Shown: positions 1 to 13,278 of the stretch, one piece after another
Layout of the letters: every line of letters begins with the position of its first letter
How positions within the stretch are numbered: the stretch's first letter is position 1
The notes under the pieces: model-generated
Databases searched by the model: none
What the model saw: only the letters and a program-made list of their open reading frames with translations
What the model was told of the DNA's origin: nothing
Source: Gordionus sp. m RMFG-2023
Lineage: Eukaryota; Nematomorpha; Gordioida; Chordodea; Parachordodidae
Reading direction: 5' to 3'
NCBI RefSeq assembly: GCF_954871325.1
Contig: NC_088777.1
Location: 2,730,509 to 2,794,508 of the forward strand
DNA: 64,000 bases
Translations under genes and position numbers: made by a program

Positions 1-2279
1 TTATATTATAATGCAAATATCATTTTATATTTTTTTAAAACATTTATATGTTATTAATGATCGTTTGTATACTTTATGGAAAATATGAAAAACAATTAAG
101 AACAGGAGAGGAATATTCAGATGGAAGAAGAAAAACTGATGGGCACTATGAAAACTCACAATTCATATAATCATATGCTCAATATTATATTAATTTACTA
201 TATATTTATTTATATTTTAAATATATTATTATTTATCCTTAAAAGATATACTAACAAATGTGATTATTTTTTAAATTGACATATTGTGATAAATATATAT
301 AAATTATTAATTATCATAAATTATTTAATTCTTTTTTTTTAAAGAATCGAATAAAATTAATTTATAAATAGGATTATATTATTATAAAAATATTTTTATT
401 ATATTAATCTAATTACGATTACCTAGATATACTATGAGGGTCCCATTTATTTTTCCTATATTTGATAAATACGATTAATATGGAAATATATAATTAGATT
501 TTGGATATAAAATTATTTATTTTTTAAATGGATTTTTTATTATTTTAAAATGCCCAATGATTTAATAGAAAACATTTAAAGACCATAAGCGTATTTAAGG
601 AATGTGTCAATCTGAAGTTTTAAATTAGCAATAATTTTTTTATTATTTATAAATGGGATTGAATATGATATCTTATCCATAAAAAATAACGATAGTTAAA
701 AAATATTGGAAAAAAGAACAAAATAAATATACAACAATTATTCCTAAATATAACTTCGAAATAACATTTATGAAAATCTGTTGACTCAAAAATTATGACC
801 ACTAAGATAATTGCATTTATTTATTATAAATATATCACAATTAGAACAAAATTTGAAAAGAAGCTGAGTTGAAATTTTTTTTATTCCTTGCTTAAGAAAT
901 TGCATTCAAAAATGTTAATAACGAACGTTGTTCAGTACAAGGTAAATTTGAAGACATTTATTTGGCCAAATTTATTCATACTTTATAATAAAAAAAATTA
1001 CCTAGAAATTTCATGCCCGAAACTAAATTTAAAGTAAATTTTTAAAAAATATTTATATAAATAAGAATGTAAAGAAATTTATTTTAATGTTCGATATCAA
1101 TATTTATAATAATTGTTTTGTTTCAAATGAATATGGCTTAAATTAATCTACTTTTTTTAAGTATGAGTGCTGAATGATCTATTAAATATAACACATTATT
1201 ATTATTTGTAAACTAATATACAAAATTAAGCTATTCCAAAAAAAACTGTGTTTAAAACGTGATAACGAATAAAAAATGTTGAAAGGTAAAACTTTTTCCG
1301 ATCCTCATTTACGTTACAAAAGGCTATGGCTCATCATATCGATCCTTTCTTTGGTATTTACTTACAAATTTATCATGCAACTAAATGAGAAAATATCTAT
1401 TCTTTTTATTTTAGTAAGTCATATCAAAGTTAGTCTTAGATAAAATTATATAATCAAAATTTAATCAACTTACAACTCATTTATTACAAACGTGAAAAGT
1501 TGATAATAATTTAATTAGAAATTAAGAAAATGAAATATATAAACTGAAAAATATAACTTTAATTAATACATTTTCTCTTTTTCCCTTTTTAAACATTAAG
1601 ATACAAATATTAATTTTTATTAAATTTCAAACATTTATTTTTTGGGTTAAGGAATTATTTTAAAAAAAAAATTTTATATGGATTTTATTTAAAAAATATG
1701 GTCTATAAATGACAAAACGCTAAAATATTAAAACAGTATGTAAAAATATATAATATTACTAAATAAAATATATATTATAAGTATCTAAGGCTCTAAAAAG
1801 AGCATAATTTAATAATGAATATGTACCTAAAAAACAAGTATAATTTGTTTGAAAATCAATTTAATTATTTTTTAATAAACCTAAACACGACATCCTTATT
1901 TTCAAAAATTAATGGATAGCAAAGAATATCTGTCGAAATTTTTAGATCCGACTGTATTTCTAAACATGGTTATTTGAGTCATACGGTAATTTTTAAATAG
2001 TTTTTGATTTATAATAGGGTTTATTTTTTAAAAATATATCTCATATAAATTTTTTTGGATATGTATATTATTTAAGAGTATATTTTCAATTGATATGTGT
2101 ATATTCATTGTTACCGATATTATGTAAATTTTTAATTGCAAGCTGCGTTGGATCATTCCTGCCCAAAATACAATCATCTGACCGTCTTTTGTTCTCTTCT
2201 TAATGAATCTTGCCATAAGTTTCTTAAATTATACCCTTGATTAATTTACAATTACAACTAAACCAATATGAGCTCAATC
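1..2279. other. AT-rich non-coding DNA
   Basis: This stretch is A/T homopolymer-rich sequence with no open frame of credible coding character. I see no repeat arrays, RNA genes or transposon ends in it. The short open frame on the minus strand around 2028-2216 is what chance would give at this base composition. Confidence 0.6.
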
Positions 2280-2284
2280 ACGCC

Positions 2285-2850
2285 ATGGGTATTTTTTAAA
2301 TTGTCTAACCTAACCCCAGTACTTGTTCCGATTATAATTCTAACTTTGATGGAAATTGAAGGCATAGTCCATATTGCCGTTTTTGTAAAGATCGTATTGT
2401 TGATCAAAATTTACGAAATTCGATCATCCTAAGAGCTTGGAAATTAGCTCAAATTCCATCCATTCTAGAAACGCCAGATTTTTTTAGATCACATGAGAAA
2501 CGTACAGATAAGATCTCTCAGATTTCTTCAAAGAAGGGCCTCTTCCTGGTAGGGATAATTCATGCATTGATCCGTTGTCTCCTTCCAATCATACGAACAT
2601 ACTTGAAGGAGCAATTAAAAATTGTGAAATATTCAGAAATTTCGAAATCTACATATTCATTTCAAAAATATCTAATACCTTAGAAATTTTTGGGAAATGC
2701 GCTTTATCCTTTTTTAAGCCAACTTGGTTTTTATATTCGTAAACTAAGTGGCGAACCTAAGGAAGGTGTCTCTTTGAGGCAAAGAGTATCTATTGCTATT
2801 CATTAGAGTAATTACATTAGATTCATGGGTAGTTTCATCCAACGAGATGA
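2285..2850 (+). mobile_element. LINE 3'-end fragment (HGLSC/RPDG-type non-LTR element)
   Basis: Conceptual translation across several broken plus-strand frames gives the C-terminal part of a non-LTR retrotransposon ORF. A Cys-x-x-Cys remnant (CRFCKD) is followed by a segment resembling 'LEPPGLxRxDEKRPDG', then a 'PLSPSN' segment, a 'LETLGxFGKxA' segment and a final 'QRxSIAIQ' block. That order is usual in the C-terminal nuclease-like region of an invertebrate LINE family with an HGLSC motif. The reverse transcriptase part is missing, and at least three frame changes plus stop codons show the copy is dead. The same family occurs on the minus strand at 33.6-35.1 kb, where the RT portion is visible. 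The family name is uncertain; the assignment to a non-LTR element rests on motif order only. Confidence 0.6.
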
Positions 2851-3626
2851 TCATTTTTATCAATTCAATTTAATATAGATAAAATAGAAATCTACCTTTT
2901 GAATATATTTAGAAGCATAATAAATAATAATTAACAAAAGAAAATATATAAATGAAAAATATTTTAAATTAAAATCTTTTATTTTTAATAAGAAGGAATT
3001 TTTATTTATTTTTTTAGAAGTAAATATATATATACAAATAACATGTATAAAACTATATTTAAATATAAAAAACATGTAAACTATTTAAAATAAATAAGTA
3101 TAAAAAAACATATATCAATTTTAAAAAACAATACGGCTGGTAAAATAATAATGAATTTAAAAAAAAAACAAAAGAAAGCTTACAATGAGATCAGAGTAAG
3201 TAATATAGTTACATAGGAATGCAGCTATTTTATATATAGTAAAACTTTCTTGAGAATATATTCTAACAAGATTTTTGCTACCTAAAATACTAATCTGAAA
3301 ATTTTTTTTGATTTTTATGCTTAAAATATTTTCCTGATGAAATGGCAAATTTTTTAAAAAATATTTTTGGGTTTCATTAAAAAATATTTTAAGATTTTTT
3401 AAACTCTGATTAATATTAAATAATTGGAAGGTCATAACTGAGGTTTTTCACAATTTCTTTCAAAGATGGGATGTTAGATTAATATCCGTTAAACATTATA
3501 TCTATCTCTTCAATTAGTAATGACTATCTTTTCATTAAATCAACTGGAAGAACATAATATATTAAATTAAATAAAAAAATATATACTATATCTAGATAAA
3601 CACTCCCCATCAATCAATAACGAAAC
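2851..3626. other. AT-rich non-coding DNA
   Basis: No gene or recognisable repeat is visible. Open frames on the minus strand (2860-3075, 3157-3435) are Phe/Ile/Lys-rich low-complexity translations without domain-like features and were not annotated. Confidence 0.55.
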
Positions 3627-5085
3627 AAGAAAATGATCACATGCCTCAAGCATATGAAAAACAACAAAACTAGAGGTCCTGATATTCCAATAGACAGTCT
3701 TAAAGAACTAGTGATGATGGAGTACATTTCCTCACAAATCTATACAATAAAATACTAGGAAACAATAAGATTCCTCAAAAATGGAGGCAGAACTATCTAG
3801 TTCCTATCAAAAATAAAGGGAATCCACACAATTGTCAAAATTACAGAGGTATAAAACTAATGTCACACTGTCTTAAACTCTACCAAAAAATAAGAGAAAA
3901 AAAGTTAAGAGACATAATCGAAATAGGAGAGACTCAGTTTGGCTTTATGTCTGGAAGATCAACGACTGATGCAATCCACGCAATTAGGCAAATGAGAGAA
4001 AAATACAGGGAAAAGAACAAAAAGCTACACATGGTCTTTCTCGATCTAGAAAAGTCCTTTAATAGAATCCCAAGAAAACTTATCTGGTGGGCACTATGCC
4101 ACAAAAAGATTCCCGAAAAATATATGAGAATAATACAGGATATGTATATAGGCCATACAACAATAGTCCGTAGCACAACAGTTCAGCAGGCTTCACAATA
4201 GTCAAGAGTTCATCAAGGATCGGCTTTTAGCCCACTTCTCTTCATTACAGTAATAGATATATTATCACAGTCTATACCTCTAACAGTTCTGTGGAATATG
4301 ATATTTGCAGATGATAGTGTGATACTTGCCGAATCCAAGGATGAAATGAAAAGATTAGTGAGTTGGATATCCTAGAAAAGCAAGGACTAAAAGTAAATAG
4401 GCGGAATATATGGTGATAGGGGGAGATGAAACAGAGAACATTGATATAAATGAATGGCAGATATCGGCCATTTAAAGCAACAAATATTTGGGCTCCACTT
4501 TACAAACAAACGGCACAATAGAGAAAAAGATAAAGAGTAAAATTAATCAAGGGTGGTTAAAGCGGAGATCTTTATCTGCAGTGCCAAAAGAATCCCACAT
4601 AAATTAAAGGGAAAAATTTACAGTTCCATAGTACAATCAACTATTCTATATATTTCGGAAACATGGCCAACCAAAGAATCAGACGAGAGAAGTCTACAAA
4701 CTATGGAGATGAGAATGCTGAGAATTGCTGGGGTATCAAGAAAGGATAAGGTGCTAAGTACAAGAATACTATGAAGTTTAATTGTACTGCCTATTAAGAC
4801 TAAGATAATGGTGAACAGACTTAGGTGGTATGGGTACACAATGAGAAGGCCTATGAACTATATAGGCAATAAGGTTGAGAGTTGTGATGGGCAACGTAAA
4901 AGAGGAAGGCCAAAACTTAAATGCGGCCATAAAGTTATAGCCAATAAGAAGAATTATAAATTAGATAAAAAGAGATGGCTTTAATAATATAACGTGGAGA
5001 AATATATTGGAGGAGCTTACAGAAAAGGTGAAAGCTAAAAAGAAAAAAAAATTAATAAAATAGCTCCGGCCAGACTATAAAAAAT
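3627..5085 (+). mobile_element. Degenerate LINE (RTE-like) reverse transcriptase and 3' end
   Basis: The plus-strand frames follow the order of a LINE reverse transcriptase. A 'NNKTRGPDxIPID' segment (about 3650) comes first, then 'NCQNYRGIKLMSHCLK' (3830-3870), a finger segment with 'QFGFMSGRSTTDAI' (3935-3980), palm block A 'HMVFLDLEKSFNRIPR' (4030-4080), 'HQGSAFSPLLF' (4212-4245) and the catalytic 'FADD' (4306-4317). The downstream 'ETWPTKESDE' and 'MEMRMLR' blocks reach about 4850, and 'LRWYGY' is at 4820. Damage includes a frame change near 3740, an in-frame stop at 4199, another change near 4370 and more after 4770. The 5' half with the endonuclease is absent, as in 5'-truncated LINE copies. 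The RTE-type label comes from the GRSTTDAI/RLRWYGH signature. A related copy lies at 20.1-21.5 kb. Confidence 0.8.
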
Positions 5086-8000
5086 TTTTTAGACTTAGAT
5101 CTCGAATCTCTAAGCTGGGTTTCCGATATGACTTTTCTCCAATTCATATTAATAATATAATTATTTTAACGACTGCATGTAATATGTTAATGTATAATTT
5201 GGTTATATATAATCATCAAATTTTACCTATAGGTCTATTTTCTTGTTCTTTTATTAATATTTATGCTATAAAATTAATTTTCAGAAATTTGAATACCTAT
5301 GTTAATAGTAAGGACTTCATTTTTTAAATCTAGATCATTCAATTATTTGTTAAATTAAAATTAAGTATATTCTAATTTTACTTATTCCCATCTCAAAATG
5401 TGAAGCTTAAGATAATTTTAAAAAAAGATAAATATTATATACCAAATAATAATCTATAAAATAATAATACATGAGAATACGATTAAATGGGTCGATTGAT
5501 ATAAGCCACCTATATATAAACATTATAATCATAATTCTTTTTCTTATTCTTGAAATACTCACTTTGTTCAGTTTTGTAAGGAACTATATATGATATATTT
5601 TTTTTTAAACAGTGAGAAAATATATATCAACATGGTAATATTATTATTTTATATACTTCAATGAGTATAGAATTTTACAAATCATAACTTGGATAATAAT
5701 TTATAACCTTTTTTTGTTATTTTTATATTATTGCCGTCTAAAACTAAAATTATATCGATTGAATAAATGTAAACATTTATAATATATAGATAATACTTCT
5801 TTTTTCACATTCGTATCCTATTAAAATTATTTAACATTTTAATATTTTTTATATCAAGTAATTGAAAATAAATTAAAATAACTTACCGTTACAAATTTGT
5901 ATATTTGGTACTAAAAAAGATATTTATAATTTTGAAAGAATTAAATAAAAAAAATGGATCTCTTCAGTTTTTACTTCCACTCTCACCATATTTGGACTCT
6001 GTCTTCTATTCTTAAAAAATAATTCTGCATACGAATCTTTGCCAAAACAGTTTTATCTTAGAAAAAGTTAGCCAAATATTTAAAAGCAACTTTCTTGGTA
6101 TTACTCATAATATCAATTTGAAAAAAAATATAAATAACATATAATATAAAATATTTGAAAATACAAATTTAGGATCATATTTAATAAAAATTAAAATAAT
6201 ATTGCTAATTTTTTTTAATTTATACTAAATATGATGAATCCTATATTTTAAGATGATAAACTTAATAAAACCGATATTAATAATAAAAAATATTAGTAAA
6301 TTTTCAATATAACTATCAAAATGCGGGTATTTTTGCAAAATTTTACTATATGAATTTTCATTTTAGAATATTCATTATATCATGTACCTTTTATGAATTA
6401 GGTATGTACTTTTTAATTAATTTATCAACTTATTATTTTTTAAATTTAAAAAAATCGTTACACAAGAATTGAAGTATTTAAATAGAACAAATAATTTACT
6501 GAATTTCTGAGAAAATATAAAGTGAGATCTACATAGTTCTGTTATCTCGATAAAATTAATGTAGTTTGTTTCTCCAGAATTATATAAAAATTAGTTTTTT
6601 AAAATGTAAGGATATATTTCGAAAAATAAAACATATTTTTAAGTTAATATACCTTTATCCACAGAATGATCAACTATTAAACAAAATATATATTAATGTT
6701 TGAATAAAAATGTTTGTATATATATAAAATCAAAAACTAATTACTTCCTGAACCGGTTTCTTGATCTAATAAATTATAACAGATCTAAATGTTAAAATAT
6801 AATGGTTATTGATTACTTTTAATATGCTCAATCTCAAGAATTAAAATGAGAGCTGATAGAATAGCAATAAATTTATTCATTTTTAAATTTTTTTTATGAG
6901 TAAAAATTAAATTATGAAAAATAAAGTTATTATATTTTTTTTTATTTAAATAAAATTTAAAAATATTTAGCTTTAATGTTTTTAAGGTTCGTAGCTTAAA
7001 GCCTTATTAATAAACTTCTAAGATAGGTTCGTTTTATTTATAGAAGTTAGTAATAAAAATATAATTTACAATTGTAATTTCTAAGTTCGTAACTTATTAT
7101 TGAAATGCTAAGGTAGGTTTTTTTTAGTTTATAGAGTTGATAATCGATATAATACTCTTTTAAATGTAATTTTTTTTATCGTTCGTACCTTAAAATAAAA
7201 TAATTGAATTTCTAAGATAGTTTTGTTTATAGAGTTAGTATTAGAAATAGAAAGGATGAAAGGTTATAGTACCTTTTCTTTTATAATGAAATATTAAGCC
7301 TAAAAAAATGGTAATAAACATATAGTCTAATTTTTTTTTAAAAAATCTAAAAAAAAATTAAAACCAGCAACTGCATTTTTTTTTCTTCTAATTATAAAAA
7401 TAATATAGCAACAATTCTCTTTTTAATTCTGTAATTTTCGTTCTATTCTAACAAATTTATACTTTCCATTATTTTAAAACGTATTTTTTTTTAAATAAAA
7501 ATTATCTTTTTTCTTCTTATTATTATTATTTTTAGATATTTCTCGTAGCATATTTTATCTCAGAACACTTAAATATCTCCATATATCTCATAATTCGCGA
7601 TCCCCATAACTTGTTATTTTGATAAAACTTAATATAATAATCATTCTTTAAGGCATTAATCAATTGATATAAATTTTAATTATTATTAACTTATTTTAAA
7701 AGAAGATATATTTATCTGCGTAACGACTTAACTAATCTCGGGTGAAATTTCTGTGAATATGAAGAAAACTTAGATATAGTTTCTATAAAATTACCATCGA
7801 ATTTTGATTTAAATGATGAAATCATTCTCTTTAAAGAGCAATTTTTTGAAAAGTTACAATTTTTTTTGCGCCACCCAATCCCAAGGCTATTTTTCATAAC
7901 AGTAGTTTTTGAATTATCATACTATATTTTTTTTATTAAACTTAAATAATTTAGTAAAAACTTTCTTATTTATATTTTTAAAAACTAAATACTTGCCTCT

Positions 8001-8922
8001 TGTGAGAGTCTAGCATAATAATTCAAAATAAAATGGATCTACCATATATCTTCAGCCCTATTTTATTTTTTTTTTGGCGGAGGCAAAAAGAATATTTATT
8101 TATATTTTTAGTTTATATAATGATCAACCATTTTTAAAGATATTATATACAATAAAACTTTTTTTAATATATTTTAATTTTTTTAAATTTTTATATTGTT
8201 CATATTTTTTTTTAAATTTAATATTGTTCATATTTAAATTTAATTATTTTTTTTGATTGAAACCCTTCATATATATATATAACAATTATTTCTTCAGGAA
8301 CACGGCAAAGAGGATCTACGATCCCCATTATTTGGAGAAATCTTTTTTTATTATTATTTAAGTTTCCTAGGATCTCTAATAGGGCCTCTTTTGGGTATTT
8401 TACCCCTTACAAATATTTTTTTAAATTTTTTTTGTAGTTTTTCTATTTTTGTCTTTTTTTTAAAAAAATTGTTTATTATATATACATGTTTTTTAACATA
8501 TTTATTTTAATACAATTTTATATATTATAGTCTAGTAATATCCTTTTTTTATATATATTTAAAAATAGCACAATATATATCACTATATATTAAAACATGT
8601 AGATAAAAATTAAGTAAAAACAAATTTAAAAAAAGACACAAATATGAACTATATTTTTTTTAAAAAAATATATATAGAAACACGACGATTTGAGTCGATT
8701 GCGATATTTTAAAAGAGGATCTATGATCACCATTAATTTTTATTTTTACCTAAAATCTTTAAAAAGAAATGATAGCCTAGGGGGCCAAGGGATTGTTAGA
8801 AATAACTATTGGAATAAAGTGAAAATCAGAAAAATCATGGTACTTTCTAATTTTTAAATTTCAGTTGTAATAAAATTGGATCAATGTTTGGGTTAGAAGT
8901 GAAATCCTAAATAAGGTGTTAT
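5086..8922. other. AT-rich non-coding DNA with simple repeats
   Basis: Apart from the degenerate minisatellite at 6983-7250 this is unstructured AT-rich sequence. A motif around 'GAGGATCTACGATCCCCATTA' occurs near 8310 and again in altered form near 8715, so 8295-8770 may be an old repeat, but I cannot define its ends. Small open frames (7712-7897, 8074-8256) are low-complexity and not credible genes. Confidence 0.5.
6983..7250. repeat. Degenerate ~90-115 bp tandem repeat, about 3 units
   Basis: Three diverged direct units each start near 'GGTTCGTAGCTTA' / 'AAGTTCGTAACTTA' / 'GTTCGTACCTTA', continue with 'TTTCTAAGATAGGTT' variants and end near 'TTTATAGAGTTAGTA' variants. Their spacing is irregular. 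No coding content is seen. Confidence 0.55.
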
Positions 8923-11522
8923 CAGTGGCGTAGCAAGGAATTTTCCTTAGAGGGGGTAGGTGCACACCTATAGAAGCCCGGGTGTCATACGCTGATATTT
9001 ACTTTATATATCTATTATAATAATCATAATAATTTAATAACAATTATGTGTCAGAATTCGACAACTGAATAAAAATTCTCAGCTAAGAAAGAAAGAAAGA
9101 TTGCTTATATAAAATCTATCAAGGAACATATTTTTTAAAAAAAAAATTGGAATTAATTAATATTATTTAGTTGACTTTAAAACATATGATGTTACTTCGC
9201 TGATAAATTCTAAAAGATAAAGATCACTATTAAATATTTTATATCTATACATAATTTTTAAAATTTTGATATTTTATGTGTCTATTATAATCATAATAAT
9301 TTAATAAAACCTATGAAATACAACAATCTATGATAAATTATTAATTGGCTACATATAGTTATATTATATAAAATAATAAATATTACAATCAAGTGCCTCT
9401 TTAAATAATTTAAAATTTTGAAACTGTTATTATACTTTTTGGACACATTTTACAATTGGTAAGGGTATAATTTGTTTATTAAATATATGTTACTGTTATT
9501 ATATTTGCAACATGGTAATGTTAATTCAGAATCAGATGATGATACATCCATGTTTACGGTATCTATAAATAAAAATATTTAATAAATAAACTATACTATA
9601 TGACAGAAATACTGACTGGGTAAAAAAATTCAAATGTGATAAAGGAAATAGAAGATTAAAAAATAACTCTTTTTTCTAAAAAAAATTTGAGTTAATATAA
9701 ATTAATATTTAATTTTCAGTGAATAAAAATAAGAAGATTTTCTGAGATCCATTAAAAATAAAAAGAATGGTGTTCATCTTTTTTTTCAGTAAAAACAAAT
9801 TCCTTCTCAATTAGAATCCGTTTATTTACAACATTAGACTTAATGCATTTATAAAAAGCTGCTTATTTCCTCGACTTGGCAATCCATAATTCATGTTCTT
9901 TACCATTTTTTCATTTCTGGTTATATGCGTTATTTTTATGATTTACTTTAATATTAATTTGTGTTTTAGAAATAGTCATTAGTCCTTATAAATTTATGAA
10001 CTTAATTTTTTAAATAAAATATTATCTAAAATTATTCCCCCAAAACTCCTGCGTAAGCGCATGTTTAAATATGATAATTTAAACGATTCTATCATTCATT
10101 GTAAATTATCAATAATGATATTAAATGAGCTTTATTAATTTATATATATAAATTTCAAATAAATATATCTTTTCTCTAATTAAAAAAAAAATTATATATT
10201 TATTTTATATATATATATATATCCTAATTTAATAGATAATAATCATTTTATAAAAAGTATTTTATTATAGATAGTCTCATGTAGGAAAAATACATGTATC
10301 TTATATCTTCTATTTTATATCTTTTATTATTTTTAATAAGATACTGTTATCTATATCTAAGATCTCCATTTTTACATAAAATCTAGAGGACCTACTAAAT
10401 TCTGATTATTTTTAACCAATAATATTTATTAAAACACCAACCTCTTTTATAATGGAATGTTTTGTTTTATTTAAAAAGAACTCCATAGGGACATTTGAAA
10501 TAAATATCTCCTCTCAGTCAATATTCCTTCAAATTTGGAATCTATAGGACTTAATTTCGGAAACAATATTGGGCCTAATAGAATGATAATGATTCCATGG
10601 AGAAACTGAATCCCGCTAGCTTGAGAATGCCCAAGCGTTGATCGCTTTTGCACAATCCTTTAGCTCCAATTCTTTTGTTAGAGTAGAAAATGAATAAATA
10701 TAGAAACATTCATCATCCCAAGGTTATAACACAATCTATGCTCTCGGTCACAAAGTCCGGCTTCAAGATTTAGAATGATCCATATAGGAATTTTCTTAAT
10801 TACGAGAAATGTGTGTCACACTCTAAATCAATCCACTGTGGCATTATCTAAAAGCTTCTTTTCATGTTTTTTTATTTCTTTATTTAATTCTATTTTATTT
10901 TGATATAAAATAAATAGGAAAAAGTGTTCTCATATGAATAAGTTATTTAGACCCATTAGTCAGTAAATGATTTTATACCAAAAATTATTTACATTTTGTT
11001 TAAATTAAAAGGAATATTTAATGGGTTGGCTAGATAATTTTGCATATTAAAGATATGAACAAAGTCAAATAAATGAAATTCATTTAAGGATAAGTCTTAA
11101 TTTCATCTGATCGATCTCTTAAAAAGCATATATGGGTTAGGATTAACTTTTAATTTACAAAATAGTGTGTAATTAAGGTGTCTGAAATATACTTAGTTTG
11201 AAACTATTTAAAAACGAAGTTTTGAACGATTTATCAACGACGCATAGCAATAGTTATTTATTATCAGATTATATTTCAAATATAAATAAATATTAATTAA
11301 AAAAAATAATAAGTCAAATAAGGGTTTTGAAATTAATTTTTACCAAAAAAAATTATCATACATAATATTATAGAAATTTGGAGGTTCTTAATCAAGCTGA
11401 TTTTCCATAAAAATACTAATAGGTTTGGGAGAAGTTAAAGGGGGGTTACATTATTATAACTTTCCTCCTCAAATCAGAGATTTGCAAGTTCCTATCTGAT
11501 TTTTTATGTATAAATTGCCAGG
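8923..11522. mobile_element. hAT-type transposon left end followed by AT-rich DNA
   Basis: A terminus 'CAGTGGCGTAGCAAGG' begins at 8923, matching the CAGTGGCGT-type ends of the hAT-like elements ending at 13278 and 42382. The following 120 bp is unusually GC-rich for the region (a 'GGGGGTAGGTGCACACC' stretch). A segment at about 8999-9060 recurs in altered form at 9263-9320. I cannot find a right end with a matching 8 bp target duplication (the left flank is GGTGTTAT), so the element is truncated or its right end is lost. A block of moderate GC at 10440-10860 is not recognisable. The minus-strand open frame at 10471-10653 has no family resemblance I can name. Confidence 0.45.
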
Positions 11523-13278
11523 CAGGGGCGTCGCTAGCCTTCACAATCTCAGGGGGCTTAACTAAAACAATTTTATGCCGGGCATTATATTAATATATTA
11601 TACTTTTTTATAATTTGTTAACTCTGAATAATTATTCAGATTTTCATATATTGTCATTTATTATATTATGCATACAAAATAAACAGGCATATAAAAAATC
11701 ACATAATGCGATAATATAAATCTTAGCAACTTACATTGACAAATGGTTATCAAACTAGTATAATTCTCTGTAACCATTTTAGATAATGTTTTATAGAATG
11801 GACTAATAAGGAAATATTTATAGGCCTAAACCAAATCAACAATTTTTGAAGGAGAGAGTATAAACGACCATGGTGGTTAGAGCTTCCTCTTAGATGACAT
11901 GATGGAAGCTAGATAAGTAATCGAGAAAATTAGTGAGATATTAAATTTCTAAAAGATTATATTCTATTTTAAATGCTATATAAACGACTACACAGTTGAC
12001 TATTATTGTTTATCTAAAATATGCAATTATATGCTCTTAGCCGTTATAGTAATAATCTTAAATTACATAGCAACACAAATAATAGATGCTGATTAATTTG
12101 CAGTAATAGCCATGACACTCATAATGTAAACTAATATCAGAATTTATTATGTTGGATAAATTGATAAAATAAAAACACAAAAAATCTTTGAAATAATTAT
12201 GCAAATATATTGAAACCTGGAGTTATTTACACCGCAATGCTATTTTAGAAATGAAACATTTTCTAACTATAAAATAAGGACCAGAAGGATATGATGAAAC
12301 AATTATGATTTTATATATTGTTGCACCACCTTTGTAAATTATATTTTGAAATAATAGTAGTTTGTAATAATATCAAAAATATACTTGTTTTAAAAATTTA
12401 ACTCAAGACTGTTTCGAAAAAGAAAAAAATAGCTTTCCTAAAAACACGTAAAAAATGAGAAGAAAAGATATCAAATTTATTACATCTATTGCAGGATGAA
12501 TAATAAAATGTTTAATTTTTAAAATTAATTTTAACTTAATGATGGCGTTAAAAACTTGAATGCAATTTGTTATTATATTTATTATCAAAACCATTTATTA
12601 GTAAAATTTAATATTGACTGTAATATATTATATCTGTCAAATATGTCTATAAAAGTGGCATAATATCTAATATTATATAAACCACTGTATATAGTAAAGG
12701 ATCATAAACTATATGTCTACTTACTTTTTATAAAGAAATCTTTTATACTTATTTGGACCTTGAAGATATATTTAAGGTCTGATAATAAAATTTCAAAATA
12801 AATATACACTTGATTACTCATTTTGAACTCGGCTAATTACAATATTAAATTTGTTTATTTTTAAATTATATATGATTATATTTATTTAATTAGGGTTAAA
12901 TAATTATTTAAATAATAAAAGTCAATTAAACTTTAACTTATTAATATTTAGTGAGTTATTGATATTATATTTTAAATACAGAATTTTATTGCAAGCTGAC
13001 ATAGTTAAAATATAATTTATATGTATTAATCTAATCTAAAAATTAAAATAATATTCATTTAATAAAAATTTAAATAGTCTTATTAATTTCTAAATAATAA
13101 AATTATATCTATATATTACTTAACAGAATTATAAATCATTCAGTGGGAAATCAAAAAAATTTATTTTTAGTTCAAGGGGATATTAAAGAGCCATTAAAAA
13201 AAATTTTTTGCTCCACAAGGCTATTCAAATTTTTTAGGGGACTCAAGCCCCTGCGCTCCCCCCCTAGCGACGCCACTG
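11523..13278. mobile_element. Non-autonomous hAT-like element, 1.76 kb (copy A)
   Basis: The left terminus reads CAGGGGCGTCGCTAG (11523 onward) and the reverse complement of the right terminus, ending at 13278, reads CAGTGGCGTCGCTAG. These are near-perfect terminal inverted repeats with GC-rich subterminal sequence in otherwise very AT-rich DNA. No transposase is visible. The 3' half (about 12600-13278) is closely repeated at 41711-42382, and part of it again at about 63100-63370, so this is a multi-copy family. The 8 bp flanks disagree (left TTGCCAGG, right ATCGCAGC), so this copy does not have its original target duplication. Assignment to hAT rests on terminus type and 8 bp flanks only. 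Confidence 0.6.

Noticed and set aside
10471-10653. 60-codon minus-strand frame in a moderately GC-rich patch
   Set aside because: I could not connect it to any family, and neighbouring frames are equally weak.
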